From NCBI GenBank assembly GCA_965153355.1, contig OZ231128.1, forward strand, positions 19,654,001 to 19,718,000: 64,000 nt of DNA, written 5' to 3'. The notes under the pieces are model-generated. The model saw only the letters and a list, made by a program, of their open reading frames with translations, had not been told where the DNA came from and searched no databases. The DNA comes from Flaccisagitta enflata (lineage: Eukaryota > Chaetognatha > Sagittoidea > Aphragmophora). Shown here one piece after another: positions 10,546 through 22,311 of the stretch. Positions within the stretch are counted from its first letter, which is position 1. Every line of letters starts with the position of its first letter. The position numbers were made by a program, and so were the translations under genes.

Positions 10546-11450
10546 AACCAGTATGATCTTTTTTCACATGGAAAGCGTAAATTTTATCTGTTTATTTTGT
10601 TTAAGCAGCGTGTTAGTATTTGGCTTTTATTCCAATTGAGTAAAGTTTGAATGATTGTCATTTGAAAAACCAGAAGTCTTAAAACTACATTATGCAAATT
10701 AGATGATTGATGATGAAACAAATTCATCTCCATAATACTCAGGGTTGGTAAATAAAACTTGAAGTCAGACGGGATTGGCAAGCCGGAAAATCCCAGGAGA
10801 AAATATAAGTTACTCGGAAGGAAAGAAAAAAATGCACACCTGGCTAGGATTTGAGCCTTAAGCTAGCTTTCTGGAAGGGGACGCATGAACGAGCGAATGA
10901 ATGAACAAACGAACAAACAAAATTCCCCTTGTGTTCTACAGGACATCATCCCCGCTGCCAGTCAGTGCTTGTATACAGAATTTCAAGTTGGAACAGAGAA
11001 TGAAGAATTAACATTTATAACAACATTTAGCACTCAAGGATGGTTGATGGAGGATATTCACGAGTTTTGCTTAAGCATTGCTTAGCAAGTCTCGAGCAAT
11101 GCTTAAGTGTTGCTAAGCTCAGTTTGTTGAACATTCCATTTTATAAGCAAATTCGTAATGCTGTGTTGAATATGGTGCAACGGCGAAATGAAATTTCATA
11201 CAGTAAAGGCCTACATAGTGTGTGTACTTAAAATTGCAACGGTGGAATGTGGCTTCTAATTTAGCGCGTAGTGCGCGGGTTTAAAACTAAGACAATTTGA
11301 TGCTGACCTTGAAAGAGAAAATACGGTATATGCGCATGCGCATGACCTCGACTTAACAGCTAAATGAACGACCAAACGCGGCAAGAAATTGTTGCATGCG
11401 TTTTGAATGCTCACCCTTCCGTCTGGCTCTCTTCTTCTTCTCTCTACGTC
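10546..11450. other. Spacer with fragments of known repeats
   Basis: At 10920-10960 there is a fragment of the GGGCAGCGGCCCC family ('tgtgttctacaggacatc'). The rest shows short frames only. Confidence 0.45.
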
Positions 11451-11454
11451 ATCA

Positions 11455-12195
11455 TCTTTTCACTTTTACTTTTACTTTTACTTTTACTTTTACTTTTACT
11501 TTTACTTTTTTCTGCTCTCTCTCATTCTTCTTCTTCTCCTTCTTCTATTTCCTTTTCCCATTCCTGTTCTTCTTCATCTTCTTCTTTTCCTTTTTCTTTT
11601 TCTTTTTCTTTTTCTCTTCTTTTTCTTTTTCTTTTTCATTTTCTTTTACTTTTACTTTTACTTTTACTTTTACTTTTTTCTGCTCTCTCTCATTCTTCTT
11701 CTTCTCCTTCTTTTTCTTCTTCTTCTTCCTGTTCTTCTTCATTCTCTTCTTCTTTTTCTTTTTTCTTTTTCTTTTTCTTTTTCTTTTTCTTTTTCTTTTT
11801 CTTTTTCTTTTTCTTTTTCTTTTTCTTTTTCCTTTTCTTTTTCCTTTTCTTTTTCTTTTTCTTTTTTTTCTTTTTCCTTTTTTTCTTCTCTCTCTCATTC
11901 TTCTTCTTCTTCTTCTTCTTCTTCTTCTTCTTCTTCTTCTTCTTCTTCTCCTTCTTTTTCTTTTTCTTTTTCTTTTTCTTTTTCTTTTTCTTTTTTTTTC
12001 TTCTTCTTCTTCTTCTTCTTCTTCTTCTATTTCCTTTTCCCATTCCTGTTCTTCTTCATCTTCTTCTTTTCCTTTTTCTTTTTCTTTTTCTTTTTCTTTT
12101 TCTCTTCTTTTTCTTTTTCTTTTTCTTTTTCTTTTTCTTTTTCAATTTCTTTTACTTTTACTTTTTCTTGTTCTTTTTTTTTCTTTTTTCTTTTT
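11455..12195. repeat. Pyrimidine-only array of CTTTTA, CTTTTT and CTT units
   Basis: About 740 bp of almost pure pyrimidine. It contains an internal higher-order duplication: the block from (CTTTTA)n through 'ctgctctctctcattcttctt' occurs at 11460-11560 and again at 11645-11720, and 'atttccttttcccattcctg' occurs near 11548 and 12028. All three forward frames are open but code only Phe/Ser/Leu. Confidence 0.95.
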
Positions 12196-12910
12196 TTTCT
12201 TCTCTCACCCCCAGGGAGAGTGGGAAATCAAAGGGTCTGGAGATGGGGAAGGAAATCAAAGAAGGAAAAAAGAGAAAAAAAGAAAATTTGGGGAAAGAAT
12301 ATGGTTTCTCATGGTAATCAAACATTAATGTTTCTATTGGCTCTTCAGAGAGAGGCCGAGGACAATGAACGGAATTTAATCCCATGATATGGGCATTGTT
12401 GTTTAATTGCTAGGTTTTGCTTTTTGAACATTATAGTAGACTTGAAGCTTTTGTTATTGATTTTTGTAGCACTTTGGATTTTTTGCTTGTTGACACTCAG
12501 GACGAGTATCCAACTTCAAAGAAATCATTCTTTTGGCGCCTTTTGAAAAAAATTCAAAATTGATAACTTTTCATTTTATTTTGCATTCAGAATTTGTTAG
12601 AAAATCATTTTGGATAGTATATTTGAATTCCAGATAGAATTTCCTTTCATCTGATAGATTGCACTATATATTTTAAAGGAATTTTTTTTTTAATTTTCAA
12701 ACTACCATTACTAAAATCAATGATTTGCAACAGTAGCTGAAAAAATGAAAATTTGATCTTTTTAGTTGCGTGCTAGTAGCTCGCTAGTAGAGCCGTGCGA
12801 GGAAATCGATAAGTTAGATCGTGTGGCAATTTTTCACGACTAATCGTGGGCAGGTTTTGCCTACCTAAAACCGCCATTGATCGATTACCTATCTTTGTCT
12901 ACCAGCATGT
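12196..12910. other. AT-rich spacer
   Basis: No gene was recognised. Around 12760-12800 there is a degenerate 'gttgcgtgctagtagctcgc' hairpin-like piece. Confidence 0.4.
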
Positions 12911-12915
12911 AACTG

Positions 12916-13050
<135 letters not shown>

Positions 13051-13173
13051 CTCACTTCGCGACTTAACAATAGCACTTCCGGACTTCATGGACCACACTT
13101 CAAGTGATCAAGTGATCGCGTTGTATGATAACCAAATTGATTGCACCTGTTTCAGTCAATTCATGAATGATGC

Positions 13174-13297
<124 letters not shown>

Positions 13298-13794
13298 ACA
13301 TTTTTTTTCATTTTGTGCTTTTTTTTAATCATCCTTGGCATAAAAAAAAATGAGATAGAAAAAAAAAGTAAAACGCGATGGGAATGGTTTTCTTAAAGTC
13401 AATCAAAAACAAAGTGCAATTCAAACCAATGTATAACAGTATAAGTAGCACATTGTATGAGAAGCAACAAGTGATAAATGCCCTGAAAAACTAGAAACCG
13501 GAAACCGGAAACCGCGGTTTTAGCGCCATCCGGAACCGGAAGTCGCCTGGCGATTAGGAGGTGCGTCGAAATCGCGTCGAAATCGTGGCGGAAATGCTCT
13601 GCCGCAAGGGTCTACTCGCTAGCTACGCGACTCTACACCCCGCTACAATCTTATGACCTCGCATCACTTGTTAATTGTAATATGGGTTTCAATGAAATCT
13701 GTCTGAAATGATAGAATTTGCTAGTTCTTTAAAGTTTGTTGGAGGTATTTCACTTTGTAACCACCAACATAGAATCGGTGAATGTCTGTCTTTT
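13298..13794. other. Spacer with hairpin-family fragment
   Basis: At 13610-13650, 'ctagctacgcgactctacac' is a fragment of the reverse 3' end of the hairpin family. A short 'ccggaaaccggaaaccgcgg' repeat lies at 13497. No gene was seen. Confidence 0.45.
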
Positions 13795-14046
<252 letters not shown>

Positions 14047-14129
14047 GCCTCCAAGAAGGAGATATTTGATAACACAAACTGTCATGTGACTCTTCTCCAA
14101 GGTCAAAAAGAATTCGATTCGCCCATTTC

Positions 14130-14510
14130 CAGCCAGGAAGTCAGACAGAGACAGAGTTAGAGACAGAGCCTGCAAGAAAGTCGAGATAGAGAGAGTAAAA
14201 GACAGCGCCTGTCAGGATGTTAGACAGAGACAGAGTTAGAGACAGAGCCTGCCAGGAAGTCGAGACAGACAGAGTTAGAGACAGAGCCTGCCATGAAGTC
14301 GTGGCAGACAGAGTTAGAGACAGAGCCTGTTTGGAAATTGAGAGAAAACAGAGTTAGAGAGAGAGCCTGTTTGGAAGCCGAGACAGACATAGTAAGAGAC
14401 AGTCCTGCCCGGATATTAGACATAGACAGAATTAGTGACAGAGCCTGCCACAATGTTAGACAGATACATGGTTAGAGACAGAGCCTGCCAGAAAGTCGAG
14501 AGAAATAGAG
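14130..14510. repeat. Minisatellite, ~46-bp unit (gacagagttagagacagagc)
   Basis: About eight diverged units with the core 'gttagagacagagcctgcc' followed by an 'aagtcgagacaga' linker. No coding frame. Confidence 0.85.
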
Positions 14511-14712
14511 ATGGACCGAGATAGAATCAGACTTTAAAATAGACGGAGATATCCAATCACATTATCACAGAAAGAGACAAGAGACAGAGACGGTGAAATC
14601 TTTCCAGAATCTGTGTAACATAGATAATGACAGAGAGATCCCACTATGAACGACCAATGGCAGTCTGAAAATTAGTCACATCCACATAGTCTACAAACCA
14701 AGTCTGAGAGGC

Positions 14713-14721
14713 ACACACGCA

Positions 14722-14815
<94 letters not shown>
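14713..14815. repeat. (CA)n microsatellite with CACG start
   Basis: A few CACG units lead into about 38 pure CA units. Confidence 0.97.
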
Positions 14816-14818
<3 letters not shown>

Positions 14819-14946
14819 AGAAAAAGACCAAGTGAGAAATCCGACCACAGGAAGTCACGCACTGCAGAGACGTGTTCCATCCAAGAGACGCTGAATTACA
14901 ACCAGACTCCATATTTGCTCTATCTCGATATCTGACTGAAAAAAAT

Positions 14947-14981
<35 letters not shown>

Positions 14982-15365
14982 AAAACATGTATTAGGGGAT
15001 TACAATTATACAATCATCAGTCGCGGACGGTTGGGCAGGGCCGTTGTCACACTTTTTATCTGAGCGTTAAGCCCTGACTAAATGACCAACAGACCGACGG
15101 ACTCACAGACGGGGGACTGATGAGGTCCGGTAAAAACCCTCAGTCAAGCCTGATACTGCTGAGCTGCGATATTCGCAGCATTTGTCCTCATTTTTTTTCT
15201 CTTTCTTTTATTATTTGGGATTTAGACAATGATGGAACTTACAGTTCAAATCAGAACTTTCAGTCCAAATTTTGATGTACTATGTGGCTATAGCAGGAAA
15301 CCAAGGGATGAATTTTCTTACCGATCAAAGGAAATCGGGGAATAATGAGCATGCATATAATACCT

Positions 15366-15486
15366 AACAAGGCCGGATACACGGCCGCCAGTTCCCACTT
15401 TTCAACTCGAGCGTGACGGACCGACGGACCGACTGACGAACGGACGGACAAAGCCTCTTATAGAGTTGCGTGTCCGCAACTAAAAA
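15366..15486 (+). mobile_element. Hairpin-ended element, GTTGCG subfamily (121 bp)
   Basis: It starts AACAA then GGCCGGATACACGGCC, a 5-bp stem. It ends with the stem GTTGCGTGTCCGCAAC and TAAAA. Compared with the commoner GTCGCG...CGCGAC end, one C changed to T on the left arm and the matching G to A on the right. The interior is mostly (GACGGACC)n. Confidence 0.82.
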
Positions 15487-15529
15487 TTTGTATTTTTCTT
15501 ATTTTAAGGATTTGATAATTTTGATGCAT

Positions 15530-15843
15530 CATCTTATCACAAGGTATAGGAACGTCAAGCGAAGTCCTGATTTCTGATTTCTCCATTGTTAATCAAAATA
15601 AATCATGTGTTCTTGCAATTACCGCACCTCAGCAAACAGCTCCGACAGGCAGTCTCTATCTCTTACACATTACCTTGTCGCTAGTCTACGTCGTGGTAAT
15701 CATCGTGTCTGTCATTCTGGGTTGGCATCCGTTTACGATATAAATGATGAACTCGTGATCAGTGTTTTCACACTATTGCGCCACTTCAACGGCAAGTCGG
15801 CAACCGCCTTCATCAGATTTCGTAAAGATAAGTTTGCGGTTTC
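15530..15843 (+). other. Non-repetitive stretch, possible coding remnant
   Basis: Two overlapping + frames are open. One (15605-15868) reads through into the inverted repeat. The other (about 15540-15750) contains a hydrophobic segment, TLSLVYVVVIIVSVILGW, that could be a membrane helix. Neither has a recognisable family or complete splice structure. Confidence 0.2.
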
Positions 15844-17395
15844 CCGCCACATGCACAAGTTGAGCTAGCTGCATTATTTCTAGTCGCAAAAAAAAAATTG
15901 AGCGACGAGGCTAAAAAAGACTCAATCTTGTGTAAAAAAACCTGGGGAATCCAACCGTGATATTTTTAGAGCCCTACGCGGGGGCGTTTAGAAATGGCCC
16001 CCAAAAAACACCCAAAAATGACTATTTTTGGGTATTTTTGGCCAAAATTTGGTACTTAAATGGAGGCCAAGTGTTTAATTTCATAATTGGGGACACTTCA
16101 AGATGTAAGAGACTAGTAAAACAAGAATCATGATGATGGGGCTATTGTGGGGTACTTAAAAAGGCCTAAAAAGGGCCCCTAAAGCGAAAAATAAATAGTT
16201 TTTTTTATTGAGGCAAAAAAAATTATTGGAATGCCTTCAAATTTGAATTGGAAGTTCCTTATAAATGCAACTACCATCATGCAAAAATTTGTGGCCCTCC
16301 TTAAATGGCTTCATAGAAAAATTTGGCCACAAAAACCAAAAATCGCTCCAAAAAAATCAGTTTTTTTAGTTCATTGACCTAAAAACCATATTTCAAGGTC
16401 AGGGTACCCCAATTTTTTATTTCATTTTGCTAATATAAGATGTTTGGAGGTTCCAAAAAAAATTTCAGGCCATATTTCCAAAAAATGGCTGAGATATGAC
16501 CATTTTAAGCGACGTGGTAAAAATGGAAATGATTTTTTTAAACAACTGGGTACAAAAAGGGGTCCTGTTTATTTTAATTCATAGTTGGGGACACTACAAG
16601 ATGTAAGAGATTATAAAAACAGGAATCATGATGATGGGGCTATTGTGGGGTACCTAAAAAGGCCCAAAAAGGGCCTCTAAAGTGAAAAATATGTAGTTTT
16701 TTTTTCATTGTGACTACAAAAATGAATGGAATGCCTTCCAATTGGAAATGGAAGTTCCTAATAAATGCAACTACCATCATGTAAAAATTTGTGGCCCCCC
16801 TTGAATGGCTTCATAGGAAAATTTGGCCACAAAAACCCAAAATTGCTCCAAAAAAATCAGTTTTTTTAGTTCATTGACCTAATTTTTTTTTCTATTTTGC
16901 TATTATAAGATGTTTAGAGGTTCCAAAAAAAATTTCAGGACATATTTCCAAAAAATGGCTGAGATATGACCATTTCAAGTGACATGGTAAAATTGAAAAA
17001 CGACGATAATGGCTATTTTTTGAGATTCATTGAAAACATTTGGTACAAAAGAGGTCTTAATAGTTTCAATTCATAGTTAGGGACACTTCAAGATGTAAGA
17101 GACTAGGAAACCAAGAATCATTATGATGGGGCTATTGTGGGGTGTATTGGGATGGGGGTGTATGGGGTGTATTGTGGGGTACCTAAAAAGGCCCAAAAAG
17201 GGCCCCTGAAGCAAAAAAAGATTTTTTTCATTGTGGCTACAAAAATGATTGGAATGCCTTTAAATTTGAAATGGAAGTTCCGAAATGATATAACTACCAC
17301 TATGTAAAATTTTGTGGCCCTCCTTACACGGCTTCATGGGGAAATTTGGCCTTAAAACACTAAAATTGCTTGAAAAAATCACATTTTTTAATTCA
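15844..17395. repeat. Left arm of a 5-kb inverted repeat made of ~0.5-kb satellite
   Basis: It begins CCGCCACATGCACAAG and mirrors 18507-20795. It contains about three direct units of ~495 bp, marked by 'gatgatggggctattgtggg' at about 16132, 16628 and 17121. An 8-bp direct repeat GCGGTTTC (15836-15843 and 20796-20803) flanks the whole structure and may be a target duplication. No ORF. Confidence 0.85.
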
Positions 17396-17711
17396 AACAA
17401 GGCCGGATACACAGCAATCCAGTTGGTAATGCAACAAGGTTGGATACATGGCTACCCCAATTGCGTGTGGGTGGGCAGGGGCTGTATTTGAGGTCATTTG
17501 ATCACTTGGGCAGGAGCAGTGAGGACAAAGACCGCAAAAACCCCAAAAAAGGTAAGTGTGATGGACTGACAAATGGACAGACTGACGGACCAACAAAGCA
17601 GGGTGTAGAGTCGCGTAGCACGCGACCAAAAACCATTCAGAATTCAAAAAAATTTGTTACCGACCTACCGACCGACACGGCAAGGTGTAGTCGCCTGTCT
17701 GCGACTAAAAA
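17396..17711 (+). mobile_element. Hairpin-ended element carrying a second one nested inside
   Basis: The outer element runs from AACAAGGCC (17396) to the stem GTCGC..GCGAC plus TAAAAA (~17711). A second begins AACAAGG at 17433 and ends GTCGCGTAGCACGCGAC plus CAAAAA at ~17631. The outer body on both sides ('gcaatccagttgg' and 'ccattcagaattc') matches the undivided relatives at 22014 and 33651, so insertion came second. Confidence 0.75.
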
Positions 17712-17740
17712 TATTCTAAGGTCAGATGCTCCCATACTTT

Positions 17741-17952
17741 TTTTTAGTCGCGTGCTACGCAACTCTACAACCCGCTTTGTCGGTCCGTCGGTCCGTCCTT
17801 TCATCCATCCGTCGGTCCATCCGTCATACTTTACTTTTTTTGGGTTTTTGCGGTCTTTGGCCTGACTGCTCCTGCCCAAATGATGGAGTGGCCTCAAATA
17901 TGGCCCCTGCCCACCCGCACGCAACTTTGGTAGCCGTGTATCCGGCCTTGTT
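17741..17952 (-). mobile_element. Hairpin-ended element, GTCGCG subfamily (reverse)
   Basis: On the - strand it runs from AACAAGGCCGGATACACGGC (17952) to the terminal hairpin and TAAAAA (17741). It has an interior 'gcaggggcc' / 'gggcaggagcag' pair and a (GACGGACC)n block. It sits in residual satellite sequence. Confidence 0.82.
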
Positions 17953-18050
17953 TATTTAACATCTTCTGAGGGTCCTAAAAAATTTCATTCCATAGTTCCA
18001 AAAAATGGCTTAGATGTGAATAGCAGAAATAATTTGGTAACACTGGAAAA

Positions 18051-18277
18051 AACAAGGCCGGATACACGGCTTCCCCAGTTGTGTGCGGGTGGGCAGGGGC
18101 CATAATTGAGGTCACCAGATCATTTGGGCAGGAGCAGTGAAGCCAAAAACCCTAAAAACCCAAAAAAAGTAAAGTGTGACGGACAGACCAACCGACCGAC
18201 GAACGGACGGACCAACGGACGGACCAACGGACCAACGGACAAAGCGGGGTGTAGAGTCGCGTAGCACGCGACTAAAA
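18051..18277 (+). mobile_element. Hairpin-ended element, GTCGCG subfamily
   Basis: A full copy: AACAA + GCCGGATACACGGC at the left, the hairpin GTCGCGTAGCACGCGAC + TAAAAA at the right. The interior matches 17741-17952 and 46726-46950. It is flanked by satellite debris. Confidence 0.85.
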
Positions 18278-18335
18278 AGAAATAACCATTTTAAGTCAAA
18301 GACAAGCAAATCTACACCTTGCTTTGTCGGTCAGT

Positions 18336-18402
<67 letters not shown>

Positions 18403-18420
18403 CACACACACACACAAACA
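18336..18420. repeat. (GA)n then (CA)n tract
   Basis: About 55 bp of GA, then GACA and CA units. Confidence 0.95.
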
Positions 18421-18779
18421 CAAAGAGAAGGGGGAGGGAGTGGGTAGAAGAGGATTGGTGATTTGAAAGAACAATCTGTACTCGAAACAAAAGTCGGCAA
18501 TAAATCTTTAGGGGCCCTTTTTGGGCCTTTTTAGGTACCCCACAATAGCCCCATCATTATGATTCCTGTTTTTATAATCTCTTACATCTTGTAGTTTCCC
18601 CAACTATGAATTAAAATGAACAGGACCCCTTTTTGTACCCAATTGTTTTTAAAAATCACCAAAAATAACCATTTTTGGTGTTTTTCAGTTTTACCACGTC
18701 GCTTCAAATGGTCATATCTCAGCCATTTTTTGGAAATATGTCCTGAAATTTTTTTTGGAACCTCCAAACCAGCGATGAC

Positions 18780-19295
18780 AACGCGATGCGTTTTCGACCG
18801 ATTACGAGTCCGCGTACGTTACTGCATGAGCGAGTACGATTACGCTTACGATTCCACCTATCTTTGACCGCGTACGATTACAATTATGAGTACACAGCGA
18901 GTACAACTCAATTTACTAGCCCCCTTGCACAGTAAAGCCATTTTCGGTCAAATTGAAAGAAAGAATGAAAGAAAGCAAGAAAGAAAGAAAGAAAGAAAGA
19001 AAGACAGAAAGAAAGAAAGAAAGGCGAAAGAATCAAAGAAAAGTATAATAAAGGTATGAAGTAATGAGTGAAGACTTCAAATTGGATGTTTTGCACGTTT
19101 TTGAAAAAGAAAAAAAGAAAGCAGGAAAGAAAAAAAGAAAGAACAAAAGAACGAAAGCAAGAAAGAATAAAAGAATGAAAAGAGCAAGAAATAAAGAAGG
19201 AATGAAGTAATGAAGTAAGAAAGACAGAAAGAAAGAAAAAAAGAAAGAAAGTAAGAAAGGAAGAAAAAAAGAAAGAATGAAAGAAAGGAAGAAAA

Positions 19296-19327
<32 letters not shown>

Positions 19328-19570
19328 AAAAAAGAAAGAAAGAAAGAAAAAAAGAAGGGGAAAAAAAAAAGAAAAAAAAAAGAGTAAAATTGGATGTTTT
19401 GCGCGATTTCTTACCTTTGCATTACCAAACAAGCAAGAGTTGGACAACATTGCTTCAAAACAAAGATGCATCAAAGGGAAAGGGTCGATTCCATTGTTTG
19501 GGCGTGTCTGTCTGTCTGTCTGCCTGTCTGTCTGTTTTTCTCTGTCTCTCTCTCTCTCTGTCTCTGTCTC

Positions 19571-19616
<46 letters not shown>

Positions 19617-19673
19617 GCGAGTACAGCGAGTACGCGTCTGCGTCCGCGTCCGCGTACGATTACGCCATCGCTG
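18780..19673. mobile_element. hAT-like non-autonomous element with 8-bp target duplication
   Basis: The ends are CAGCGATG and CATCGCTG. The perfect 8-bp direct repeat CTCCAAAC flanks it (18772-18779 and 19674-19681), and that octamer is single in uninterrupted satellite copies. An 8-bp duplication and short CAG-type ends are typical of hAT elements. Subterminal 'gagtacgattacg' repeats lie at both ends, as hAT transposases often require. The 894-bp interior is (GAAA)n, (TCTG)n and (CT)n, with no transposase frame. Confidence 0.88.
18955..19385. repeat. (GAAA)n array inside the hAT-like element
   Basis: Two purine blocks are separated by a short 'gtatgaagtaatg' link. 'aaattggatgttttgc' appears twice, near 19078 and 19387. 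Confidence 0.9.
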
Positions 19674-20803
19674 CTCCAAACATCTTATAATAGCAAAATA
19701 GAAAAAAAAAATTGGGGTACCCTGACCTTAAAATATTGTTTTTAGGTCAATGAACTAAAAAAACTGATTTTTTTGGAGCGATTTTTGGTTTTTGTGGCCA
19801 AATTTTCCTATGAAGCCATTTAAGGGGGGCCACAAATTTTTGCATGATGGTAGTTGCATTTATTAGGAACTTCCATTTCCAATTGGAAGGCATTCCATTC
19901 ATTTTTGTAGTCACAATGAAAAAAAAACTACATATTTTTTCGCAAGGGCCCTTTTTGGCCTTTTAGGTACCACAATAGCCCCATCATCATGATTCCTGTT
20001 TTTATAATCTCTTAAATCTTGTAGTGTCCCCAACTATGAATTAAAATGAACGGGACCCCTTTTTGTACCCAATTGTTTAAAAAAATCACAAAAAATGACC
20101 ATTTTTGGCGTTTTCCATTTTTTCCACGTCGCTTAAAATGATCATATCTCAGCCATTTTTTGGAAATATGGCCTGAAATTTTTTTTGGAACCTCCAAACA
20201 TCTTATATTAGCAAAATAGAGAAAAAAAATTGGGGTACCCTGACCTTAAGATATGGTTTTTAGGTCAATGAACTAAAAAAACTGATTTTTTTTGGGCGAT
20301 TTTTGGTTTTTGTGGCCAAATTTTCCTATGAAGCCATTTAAGGAAGGCCACAAATTTTTGCATGATGGTAGTTGCATTTATAAGGAACTTCCAATTCAAA
20401 TTTGAAGGCATTCCATAATTTTTTTGGCCTCAATGAAAAAAAAACTATTTATTTTTCGCTTTAGGGGCCCTTTTTGGGCCTTTTTAGGTACCCCACAATA
20501 GCCCCATCATCATGATTCTTGTTTTACTAGTCTCTTACATCTTGAAGTGTCCCCAACTATGAAATTAAACACTTGGCCTCCATTTAAGTACCAAATTTTG
20601 GCCAAAAATACTCAAAAATAGTCATTTTTTGGTGTTTTTTGGGGGCCGTTTCTAAACGCCCCCGCGTAGGGCTCTAAAAATATCACGGTTGGATTCCCCT
20701 GGTTTTTTTACACAAGATTGAGTCTTTTTTAGCCTCGTCGCTCAATTTTTTTTTTGCGACTAGAAATAATGCAGCTAGCTCAACTTGTGCATGTGGCGGT
20801 TTC

Positions 20804-21274
20804 AAGCTTACATCCTCTTTACTCGGCCTCTCGATGCGGAGTTTCTTTAATAATCATTTGTATTCATTTCATACGTCTGCTCATGTGAGGGCGAACTGAT
20901 GGAAATTGTGATTGATCAAAGAATATTTTCGATGCTATGAATTTCAATTAGAAATTTTGTTCGCGCCTCCTATGGAGTTAAAATGCCTAAGACTCATCGC
21001 TTTCACTCTGTAGGCTACAGTCTCACTGTTATATAGGCTACAGTCTACACCCTCAGAAATCCTCCTTTTACACCGTATTTTGAGTGTTAGAGGGGCGCGA
21101 TATGTCGTCGTTTAAACTCATAGGCGGATAACTCCACTGATTTTGGTGCGGGATCTTGGTCACTTTCACAATGAATGGTAAGCTAGATACACAGTATCTT
21201 GTTCACAAAACAACAGCGCGATCCTTTAGCCTATAAGCTGCACCATCTCTTTTGTTGACTAAAGACGGGATCTT

Positions 21275-21276
<2 letters not shown>
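20804..21276. other. Non-repetitive stretch, no gene confirmed
   Basis: No long ORF. A 'gtaggctacagtct' direct repeat lies near 21010 and 21037. The phrase 'ttttggtgcgggatctt' at 21143 recurs, inverted, near 25615. Confidence 0.35.
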
Positions 21277-21320
<44 letters not shown>

Positions 21321-21570
21321 CTGCCCAATGTATGGATGATTACGGTGATGAGGAAGGTGATGAAAATGACAACGATGACAACGACAACTATTATGATAAC
21401 GAGGCTAGTGATGACAATGATGATGAGGCTGTTGAATGTGATGATGAAAATTACAATGATGATGACAACGACGATGATGAGGATGATAATGATTATGAAG
21501 ATGATAATGATAATGACTATTATATTAGTAATGATGATGATGATGATGATGATGATGGTGGTGGTGATGG

Positions 21571-21665
<95 letters not shown>
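21277..21665. repeat. (CT)n followed by a (GAT)n array
   Basis: A CT tract (21277-21317) is followed by an impure then pure GAT array (21330-21665). One + frame gives a run of aspartate with DDYGDEEGDENDN-type start and could be read as an acidic domain. The simple-repeat composition makes that doubtful. Confidence 0.9.
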
Positions 21666-22013
21666 TTGTTAACAGTGATGATTACGTTTATGATGCACAA
21701 ATCCAGCCCAGAGACCCAAATCCCAGCTCCAATTTTAGACCTCAATTTTAGCCTCAATTTTTGCCTCAATTTTAGACCAAAGGCCCGAATCAATCGCAAG
21801 GAGAAAGGGGAGAAAATTCCTCGTTTTAGTGAAATCATAGGTCATTGACCCCTTTGGGGCCGCGACCCTGCTCCCTCCCTTAACTTAAATCACCATCTTC
21901 TCAGGATAAAGCGGGCTTCAAGTTGTTTGATAGAAGCATCGATATCCTTTCTCTTCATCATGTCAAATCTTCTCCAATTCAAATCGAACTAGCATCATTA
22001 ATGAACAAGGCCG

Positions 22014-22140
22014 GATACACAGCAAGACAGTGGCGGACGGTTGGGCAGGGGCCTTGACGCAAAAACCACTCGTAATTAAAAAATGTTACGGAGGGATTGA
22101 TGGACGGACTGACGGAGGAACATTTCTTAGGTTCCTGTAT
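22014..22140 (+). mobile_element. Hairpin-ended element, 3' end decayed
   Basis: It starts AACAAGGCCGGATACAC and continues with 'ggacggttgggcaggggcc' and a short GGACGG block. The usual terminal hairpin is replaced by a weak AGGAAC...GTTCCT pair. Confidence 0.6.
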
Positions 22141-22311
22141 CAAAATAGAAACTCTGGCACCTTAAATATAAGCTGATTAACTGATGGCTCAAGTTGCAGA
22201 TGGGACATCTAGGGGGTGTAACTTAAACGTCTAGGCGATAAAGAAAATACAACTTTTGTCAATGAATCAAAAAAACAAACAAGTAGACTAGATGGTCAGA
22301 TTAAGATGAAA

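Larger units (their letters stand above)
18507..20795. repeat. Right arm of the 5-kb inverted repeat, split by a hAT-like insertion
   Basis: It is the inverted copy of 15844-17395, read from the end GTGCATGTG (20795) inward. 'ccccacaatagccccatcat' marks satellite units at about 18538, 19970 and 20500. Removing the insertion at 18780-19681 restores even spacing of about 530 bp. Confidence 0.85.

Noticed and set aside
11364-12387. Three overlapping + strand frames of more than 300 codons
   Set aside because: They consist almost only of Phe, Ser and Leu from a pyrimidine array; all three frames and the reverse strand are open, as expected for simple repeat.
18051-18277. Bacterial-style rho-independent terminator (GC hairpin followed by A/T run)
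   Set aside because: The hairpin plus A-run recurs as the fixed end of a repeat family in intron-containing DNA, so it is an element end.
15844-20795. Polinton/Maverick-type element because of long terminal inverted repeats
   Set aside because: Only ~5 kb, made of satellite units, with none of the expected polymerase, integrase or capsid frames.
21332-21751. Aspartate-rich frame resembling an acidic protein
   Set aside because: It follows a (GAT)n array that starts impure and becomes pure, typical of slippage; no splice or start evidence.
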